DNA of 9,123 nucleotides from an uncultured Eubacteriales bacterium (GTDB taxonomy: Bacteria > Bacillota > Clostridia > Christensenellales > Borkfalkiaceae). The notes beneath the pieces were generated by a model that ran no database searches, was not told the DNA's origin, and was given only the letters and a program-made list of their open reading frames with translations. Every line of letters begins with the position of its first letter. The stretch's first letter is position 1. Shown here piece after piece: positions 1 to 5,469 of this stretch. The position numbers and the translations under genes are program-made. Location of the stretch: assembly GCA_902766475.1 (NCBI GenBank), contig CACXDQ010000178.1, positions 1-9,123 of the forward strand, in the 5' to 3' direction.

Positions 1-1
1 G

Positions 2-1576
2 AAATACGTCAAGGACAATTACGGTTTAGACGTTACGCTCGTCGCCGCAAGCGATTTCTCGACGACTTCTCAGCTTAAATTCTCCAATACGGAAGATATG
101 CCCGATATCGTGGCGTTCGAGGACATCGACAGTTTCCGTACCATCTACAACCAAGGCGTACTTTTGTCCGACTGGACGCCGTACTTAAAGGATATGCCCA
201 ATTTCAGCACGATAATAAACACGCCCGACGCAGACAGACCGGGTGAAGATTCGATTGCGAAACTCATGCTTACCGAAAACGACGGACTTACGGCGCTCTG
301 GACGCTTCCCGATCCGCCGTCCTGGTCGCTTAAAATAAGAGAGGACTGGGCTGACGAATATCGTGCCGCCCCCGCTTATAACTTGAACGGAGCGGAATAT
401 TATCCGGCAGGCGCAACGGCGACGAACGGCGGCGCATGGCAGCCTTCTTCCCCCGAAGATCTCCTCAATTTCGCAAGGTGGATAAAGATAAATAAAAACG
501 CCGATCAGAAAAACCTCACTTGTTTCGGTTTCTCTACGGCGGGCTATCAGACGGACTTCGGCGTTCTCGGCACTTGGGTGCCACTCATGTACGGCGCCGT
601 TTGCCAGCTTCCGTGGGGTATCTATTTCGACGAGAGCGGCAAGGTCGATTTCGGCATCACCGACGGAACGGAAAAACAGATGCTCGACTTTATAAGGACG
701 GTCATCAAAGAACAGCTCATCGAGCCAAACTGGTATTATCAGAATGCGTCTCAAAAGACGAGTACGCAGGGCAAGATAGGTATAGAGTGGTACACGGGAG
801 AAATAAGCGAGACTACGCAGGCTTACTATAACCGTATCGCTTCCGCCGCCGGCACTTCGCCGGTAGATACTACCGACTGGTGGAAAACCTATCCCGTCCC
901 CAAGGAGCCGGGCAGCGTTTACGGCGGTTTCCAGGCTTCCGACGGCTTCCTCGGCACTATAATAACAGTTTCCGTCAAGGCGGCTAACGACGACGCAAAA
1001 ATGGAAAAAATAGTTAAATTCCTCGACGACCTCGCAATGACAAAGACGGTAAACGGAAAAGGTGAAACGGTGTATAACCGCAGTGCCGGTTACGACGCTC
1101 TCCGCTGGGGTATCGGCATTGAAGATTCCCTTCGTTTCCAGACGATAGAAGGCACTAACAGAGTTTACCTCTACACGGGCGACGAGGGCGTTTCAGAAAG
1201 GTCTTACCGTTCCAGATTTCCCGGCGCATGGGACTGGGGTATGTTCTTCCGCAGTAAGGACGACGGCGTAGTTCAGGGTACGAGCAATCAGACGGTAACG
1301 AAGATAACGAACAAGGTCATCGAACACGACGCAACGACGGCAAACTACACGAGAAGATTGCAGTACGGCAGCGTTTTGAAACTCGATTCCTCTACTATTT
1401 CCACGCTTACGAAGAAGATGCAGGCGTTTGAATACGAATACGTCAATTCGACATGGAACGACGAAGTTTCCTTGCAGAAATATAACGATTTCGTAGCCGA
1501 CTGGAAGAAGAGCGGCGGCGACAAGCTCCTTGCGGACGCCGCAACTCAGTTCAGACGTTACGGCTGGATAGCGTAA
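2..1576 (+). CDS. Extracellular solute-binding protein of a carbohydrate ABC importer (5' partial)
   Basis: The reading frame is open from base 2, so this is the last 524 residues of a protein whose signal peptide and start lie upstream; the first internal ATG (base 98) falls in mid-domain and is not the start. The visible part has the look of large family 1 solute-binding proteins of the LipO/YtcQ type from Firmicutes. It has an early 'DMPDIVAF' segment, then 'WSLKIREDW' (visible residues 108-116), the usual hinge-region motif where the family has 'xxxIRKDWLD', followed by 'SSPEDLLNFARWIK', the usual 'T.eEl...l.a.k' helix. Aromatic residues are abundant, as in sugar-binding clefts. Such proteins capture an oligosaccharide outside the membrane and hand it to two permeases; none is in the window. 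It is first in a run of four closely spaced genes, which suggests it imports the product of the downstream glycosidase. The family call is firm; the substrate is unknown. Confidence 0.88.
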   Translation, partial: KYVKDNYGLDVTLVAASDFSTTSQLKFSNTEDMPDIVAFEDIDSFRTIYNQGVLLSDWTPYLKDMPNFSTIINTPDADRPGEDSIAKLMLTENDGLTALWTLPDPPSWSLKIREDWADEYRAAPAYNLNGAEYYPAGATATNGGAWQPSSPEDLLNFARWIKINKNADQKNLTCFGFSTAGYQTDFGVLGTWVPLMYGAVCQLPWGIYFDESGKVDFGITDGTEKQMLDFIRTVIKEQLIEPNWYYQNASQKTSTQGKIGIEWYTGEISETTQAYYNRIASAAGTSPVDTTDWWKTYPVPKEPGSVYGGFQASDGFLGTIITVSVKAANDDAKMEKIVKFLDDLAMTKTVNGKGETVYNRSAGYDALRWGIGIEDSLRFQTIEGTNRVYLYTGDEGVSERSYRSRFPGAWDWGMFFRSKDDGVVQGTSNQTVTKITNKVIEHDATTANYTRRLQYGSVLKLDSSTISTLTKKMQAFEYEYVNSTWNDEVSLQKYNDFVADWKKSGGDKLLADAATQFRRYGWIA

Positions 1577-1584
1577 ACCTTTTC

Positions 1585-1590
1585 GGGGAT
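1585..1590 (+). promoter_or_regulatory. Weak ribosome binding site of the LamG/Ig protein gene
   Basis: GGGGAT lies 5 bases before the ATG at 1596. It is the only purine-rich stretch in the 19-base gap after the solute-binding protein gene, and it matches the Shine-Dalgarno consensus less well than the sites of the downstream genes. The gap has no hairpin or T-run, so read-through from the upstream gene is expected. Confidence 0.55.
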
Positions 1591-1595
1591 ATAAA

Positions 1596-2933
1596 ATGAA
1601 GAGATTAATAATATTGATTTTAGCGGTTGCCGCAATGTGTTTGCCCTTCTTTTCGGCAAACACGATTGCGGTAAAAGCCGCAGATAACGTAGCCGCTTAT
1701 ACGCTCGATTTCGACGATGTGAGTTTTGCGGATAAAGTTAGCGCCGCATTCGTTCCGGAAATGTATGGCGGAGAAGAAGAGCTGAACGCCCATTGGAAGG
1801 TAGAGGGCGGCGTTTTACAGCGTGTGAACGACCTCTACGGCGAGGACGTTACGGGCAATTACGCCGTGGCGTATCTCGGAGGTTGTTATCTTCGCTATTT
1901 CGAGCTTTCGACTAAAATAGCTTGCGGCGAAAAAGGACTTACGGGCGTTGTTTTCGGTAAAAACGACCTCAAACTTCGCCATTTTGCGGACGGAAACGCC
2001 GTGTATTTAATGTCGGGCGCTTCCGTCGAACTTGCGGGAAGCACCATTACGAAAAAAGAGACCTCGTCTATGTTCAACGAAAAGACGGGATATTACGACT
2101 TTAAGCTCGTCCTTTGTAAAGATTACGTCAAGGTGTATATCGACGGCGTGGAGCGTATAGACGCCGTTATTCCCGAAGAGCTTATAAGATACGGCAGAAT
2201 AGGTCTTTTCACGGCAAATACCGACGGCGCATTTTCGGGCGGAGTGGAGTTATATAACCTCGACGAACACGGAAACAGAATCGAGCTTGAAAGCTACACG
2301 GCGGTTACGGGCGTCGTCGCCACCGAAAAGAACGTGGAGATGCCCCTTTCGGACGGCAAGGTGAAATACGCTTATTCCGTTCAGCCGTCGGGCGCAACCG
2401 TTCAGGGCGTAAGATTTTTGTCTGTAAACCCCGACATTGCCGTAGTTGACAACGATGGATATATCCACCCGTTGAAGGCGGGCGTTACGGAAATAGAAGT
2501 GATCACGACGGACGGCGGATATAAAGATTCCATCGTCGTTACGGTAACGGAAATAATTCCGGAACTCGAAGGCGTTACGCTCGACAAGACGTCGGGAAAG
2601 ATAGACGGGATAGGCGGAAAACTGTATCTTTCCGCATCATACTATCCCGAGGACGCCGAAAACCTCGGTTTTAAGTGGAGCACGTCGAACACAAAAGTCG
2701 CCATCGTAAACAACGGCACGGTAACCGCCATGGGCGAGGGAACGTGCGTAATTACCGTTAAGGACTATTACGGCAATTATTCCGCAACCTGTACGGTGAC
2801 CGTTGAAGAGGGCAAGGCGGAGGAAAGCACGCAGAAGTCGGGCGGCTGTAAAGGTACGGTCGGCACGGGGCTTTCCGTATCGGCGCTCGGCATGGCTGCC
2901 GCCGTCGCTCTTTTAAAGAGAAAGGAGAGATGA
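1596..2933 (+). CDS. Secreted LamG-like / Big_2 Ig-like protein with cysteine-containing C-terminal tail
   Basis: This 445-residue protein starts with a Sec signal peptide (KR, then a hydrophobic core; likely cut after A28 in 'VKA|AD'). Residues about 36-225 form a concanavalin/LamG-like beta-sandwich, with 'HWKVEGGVL' near the start and 'YYDFKLVLCKDYVKVYIDG' near the end, the usual ending of LamG/DUF1080-type glycan-binding folds. Residues about 235-320 and 325-405 are two Ig-like Big_2 domains: each has a 'V..VNPDIAVVDNDGYI..LKAG.TEI' or 'WSTSNTKVAIVNNGTVTAMGEGT' core. The tail runs S415-G-G-C418-K-G, then about 19 hydrophobic residues, then KRKER, like a cell-surface sorting signal but without LPXTG. 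No catalytic motif is evident. It most likely binds glycan or scaffolds at the cell surface. The N-terminal domain is paralogous to that of the gene at 5470. Its 3' end carries the next gene's ribosome binding site. Confidence 0.85.
   Translation: MKRLIILILAVAAMCLPFFSANTIAVKAADNVAAYTLDFDDVSFADKVSAAFVPEMYGGEEELNAHWKVEGGVLQRVNDLYGEDVTGNYAVAYLGGCYLRYFELSTKIACGEKGLTGVVFGKNDLKLRHFADGNAVYLMSGASVELAGSTITKKETSSMFNEKTGYYDFKLVLCKDYVKVYIDGVERIDAVIPEELIRYGRIGLFTANTDGAFSGGVELYNLDEHGNRIELESYTAVTGVVATEKNVEMPLSDGKVKYAYSVQPSGATVQGVRFLSVNPDIAVVDNDGYIHPLKAGVTEIEVITTDGGYKDSIVVTVTEIIPELEGVTLDKTSGKIDGIGGKLYLSASYYPEDAENLGFKWSTSNTKVAIVNNGTVTAMGEGTCVITVKDYYGNYSATCTVTVEEGKAEESTQKSGGCKGTVGTGLSVSALGMAAAVALLKRKER
2921..2927 (+). 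promoter_or_regulatory. Ribosome binding site of the glycosidase lipoprotein gene
   Basis: AAAGGAG lies 7 bases before the ATG at 2935 and is embedded in the codons for the basic C-terminal KRKER tail of the upstream gene. Stop (2931-2933) and start are separated by one base, an arrangement that usually gives translational coupling. Confidence 0.8.
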
Positions 2934-2934
2934 T

Positions 2935-5466
2935 ATGAGAAAATTTTCAGCGGCATTACTCTGTTTTATAACGGCGTTTTCGCTCGCCTCATGCGGCGGC
3001 GGAGGCGCAAATAAGCCTCAATCGGGCGGCGATAGCAGCGGCGAAAAGGTTACCGAGATGAAAGAGATAGAATACGAAACCACCAAAAACACACAGAGAG
3101 AGGGTGCAAACGTCAACCTTATTATTCCCCCTGCCTCTACCGCAAAGACGGGCGTAAACCTCACCGCTTACGTTACGCCCGACATAGCTTTGGACAACTA
3201 TAACTATTACGTTGTAGATTGGGGCGACGGGACGTGGAGTTATAACGGACCTTACGTCTACGACGAAACTCACAAAGTAGTCGGAGAGGTGTATCACACC
3301 TACAAAAAGGCGGGCAGTTACAATATCAAAGCCTGCGCAATGAATATGGCGACAGGCAAGATGTACGGCTGGACGAAGGCGCAGACGCTTGTCGTTACGG
3401 GCAAAACTTATTCGGGCGAGATGATAGAAAACGTAACGCCGATAGGCTCTACCACGTCGGGCGAAGAATACGGCTTTGCAAATATAGCCGACGGCGACAA
3501 CAAGACGAGATGGCAGAGCGCCGTTTCCGATTCCGTTGCGTCGAACGATTACGTCGGGTATCTCTTCGATGACTATTACACGCTCGATACCGTCGAGATA
3601 AAATTCCCATCCGATCTTGCCGTTTTCCCGTCTAACATCACGATAGAATACACGACGGACGGCGGCAAATCGTGGTATATGATGCCCCATTATTATTACG
3701 TTCTACCAAACTCCGAGGGGCAGTATAGCTGTATAATGAATTTCCCCAACCCGAAAGGTGCGACGCTTTCGCTCCCCATGGATAAGATCGCAGCGAACGG
3801 AATACGCATAAGAAGTCTTATGTATCCCCTTTCCGCTTCGGGAATGAAGTATTTCGCCGTCGAGGAAATGAGGGTTTACGGCAGTAAAGGCACGCAGTTA
3901 TACACCTCTTACGACGGTTATTACAGCGCCGATCTCAGCAATATGTGGACGATATTCGGTATCGCAAAGACCGAGCCGAGAATGTTCAATTCTCTAAGGG
4001 GTGCGGCGCCCAACGTCGAGCCTTTCCGCTCCGGACACACCATGACGGCGTCTATCGAGTGGACGGAATGGAACGGCGCTCAGCTTATCTGGACGGACTA
4101 CGAAGAGGCTATAAACATTCACGTCAATTCCCTTAAAAACGCCGTTTACGGCGGCGACGGGTGGTACTATGACGAAAATACCGGTAAATACGTCGTCGAC
4201 GAGGACGAATACGAGGAAAACCCGAGAAACGACGGCTTTATTTGGGCGACAGACGCCTCTCCTCAGCACCTCGGCGAACAAAACCACTATACAAACAACT
4301 CCGCTCTCATCATCGCTTCGAGAGATTACCTTCTGACGGGCAACGGCACGGAAGGATTTTTGTCGAGCGTAAACGGCAGAGGTCAGGTAATGCTCGACAA
4401 GCTCCGCAAGGCGGCGGAATACATGCTCGTAAACTTAAACGGACAGTCCGGACTTATGACGATATACGATCCGAGAAACGACGGCACCGTTCACGGCGTT
4501 TCGTCGAACTACTGGGATTCGTGGAACTTCTGCGGCTATAATTCGGCTTACGAAAACGTGCTTTTCTATAAGGCGATATGCGCAATGTCGGATATAGAGA
4601 ACTATATAGGCAACAAGGATAACGCAAACTACTATAAAACCCTTTCCGAAAAGATAAAGGGAAAATTCAACGAAGTTTTCTGGGACAGCGAAAAGGGCAG
4701 ATATATATCTTCGATAAACGTAAACGGCGACAAGCTCGATTTCGGCGTTACCGTAATCAACTTCATGGCGGTATCTGCGGGGCTTGCGACTAAAGAACAA
4801 GCCGTTTCCGTTTACGATTGGGTCGACGGCAAGAGAATTATCGACGGCGATACGTCTACGGGCGCCGACATCTACAACTTCAAGGTTTCGGCACGCTCAA
4901 ACACCGTCGCTATCGAGTCGGTGGAAGAGGACGGCTTGCATTACTGGTGGTATAACGGACACCCGTTCAACGACGTTTTGCCGGGGCATTGGGGCGAATA
5001 CGGCTTGCAGATGCAGAACGGCGGAACTATCTTCTATACCTCGTATTATGACGTTTCGGGCAGAACGCTTATCTCGGGCGACAATGCGATGAAGAGATTC
5101 AACGCTATAATGGACGAATTTCATATAGATTCTCTCCGAAGAGATCCGAGGACGAGCTTCGGAGTGTATCAGGTCAGCATCAACGGCGAATTCCCCGAAT
5201 CGGGCTTGGTACCCCTTGCGTTCGTTACGGATATAGTCGGCATTACGCCCGAGATAAGCGGCTTGAAAATTCAAAGCTCCCTTCCGTCGGATATGACTTT
5301 CGCCGGCGTAAACGAATACAGATACGGCAACAGAGTGTATAAAATTGAAGTGAATAAAAATCTGACTGAGCCGAGCGTAGAAAAAGACGGCGAGAAATAC
5401 GTATTGAAACTCCCTGCGGGAAAGACGTATTACTTAACGCTTCGAAACAAGCTTATAGAGGGGTAA
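2935..5466 (+). CDS. Lipoprotein six-hairpin glycosidase with PKD and F5/8 type C domains
   Basis: This 843-residue protein has a lipoprotein signal with lipobox L17-A-S-C20 and then a Gly/Ser-rich linker, so it should be tethered to the outer face of the membrane. Residues about 62-155 form a PKD-like domain ('DWGDGT' 95-100; 'HTYKKAGSYNIKACA' 121-135). Residues about 163-316 are an F5/8 type C (discoidin) domain ('ADGDNKTRWQS' 185-195, ending 'EEMRVYG'). Residues about 325-735 look like an (alpha/alpha)6 six-hairpin glycosidase: 'NYWDSWNFCGYNSAYENVLFY' region (525-545), the helix pair 'ANYYKTLSEKIKGKFNEVFWD' (564-584), and 'HWGEYGLQMQNGG' (685-697), a QNGG loop shared by several such families. 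The C-terminal 100 residues ('GLVPLAFVTDIVGITPEISGLKI') match the beta cap of GH65/78/94-type enzymes. Candidate catalytic acids are D440, E448, D528 and E688; which act is inference. I cannot assign a GH number or substrate. Confidence 0.83.
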   Translation: MRKFSAALLCFITAFSLASCGGGGANKPQSGGDSSGEKVTEMKEIEYETTKNTQREGANVNLIIPPASTAKTGVNLTAYVTPDIALDNYNYYVVDWGDGTWSYNGPYVYDETHKVVGEVYHTYKKAGSYNIKACAMNMATGKMYGWTKAQTLVVTGKTYSGEMIENVTPIGSTTSGEEYGFANIADGDNKTRWQSAVSDSVASNDYVGYLFDDYYTLDTVEIKFPSDLAVFPSNITIEYTTDGGKSWYMMPHYYYVLPNSEGQYSCIMNFPNPKGATLSLPMDKIAANGIRIRSLMYPLSASGMKYFAVEEMRVYGSKGTQLYTSYDGYYSADLSNMWTIFGIAKTEPRMFNSLRGAAPNVEPFRSGHTMTASIEWTEWNGAQLIWTDYEEAINIHVNSLKNAVYGGDGWYYDENTGKYVVDEDEYEENPRNDGFIWATDASPQHLGEQNHYTNNSALIIASRDYLLTGNGTEGFLSSVNGRGQVMLDKLRKAAEYMLVNLNGQSGLMTIYDPRNDGTVHGVSSNYWDSWNFCGYNSAYENVLFYKAICAMSDIENYIGNKDNANYYKTLSEKIKGKFNEVFWDSEKGRYISSINVNGDKLDFGVTVINFMAVSAGLATKEQAVSVYDWVDGKRIIDGDTSTGADIYNFKVSARSNTVAIESVEEDGLHYWWYNGHPFNDVLPGHWGEYGLQMQNGGTIFYTSYYDVSGRTLISGDNAMKRFNAIMDEFHIDSLRRDPRTSFGVYQVSINGEFPESGLVPLAFVTDIVGITPEISGLKIQSSLPSDMTFAGVNEYRYGNRVYKIEVNKNLTEPSVEKDGEKYVLKLPAGKTYYLTLRNKLIEG
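5458..5463 (+). promoter_or_regulatory. Ribosome binding site of the X2/CBM protein gene
   Basis: GAGGGG lies 6 bases before the ATG at 5470 and forms the last two sense codons (Glu-Gly) of the glycosidase gene. Stop (5464-5466) and start are 3 bases apart, so translation of the two genes is probably coupled. Confidence 0.75.
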
Positions 5467-5469
5467 AAT

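Noticed and set aside
98..100. ATG at 98 as the true start of the solute-binding protein
   Set aside because: The frame is open to base 2 with family-like sequence ahead of it, there is no signal peptide after this ATG, and no Shine-Dalgarno site precedes it.
185..754. Long open frame on the minus strand inside the solute-binding protein gene
   Set aside because: Its translation is Arg/Val-rich with no recognisable domain, and it mirrors the codon pattern of a well-supported + strand gene; there is no credible ribosome binding site argument for it.
1577..1595. Terminator or promoter between the solute-binding protein and LamG/Ig genes
   Set aside because: Only 19 bases, with no inverted repeat or T-run beyond TTTT and no room for -35/-10 boxes.
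2989..3690. 233-residue minus-strand open frame opposite the PKD/F5/8C part of the glycosidase
   Set aside because: Low-complexity Arg/Val/Ile composition and full overlap with clear domains on the + strand; it arises from codon bias (few stop complements).
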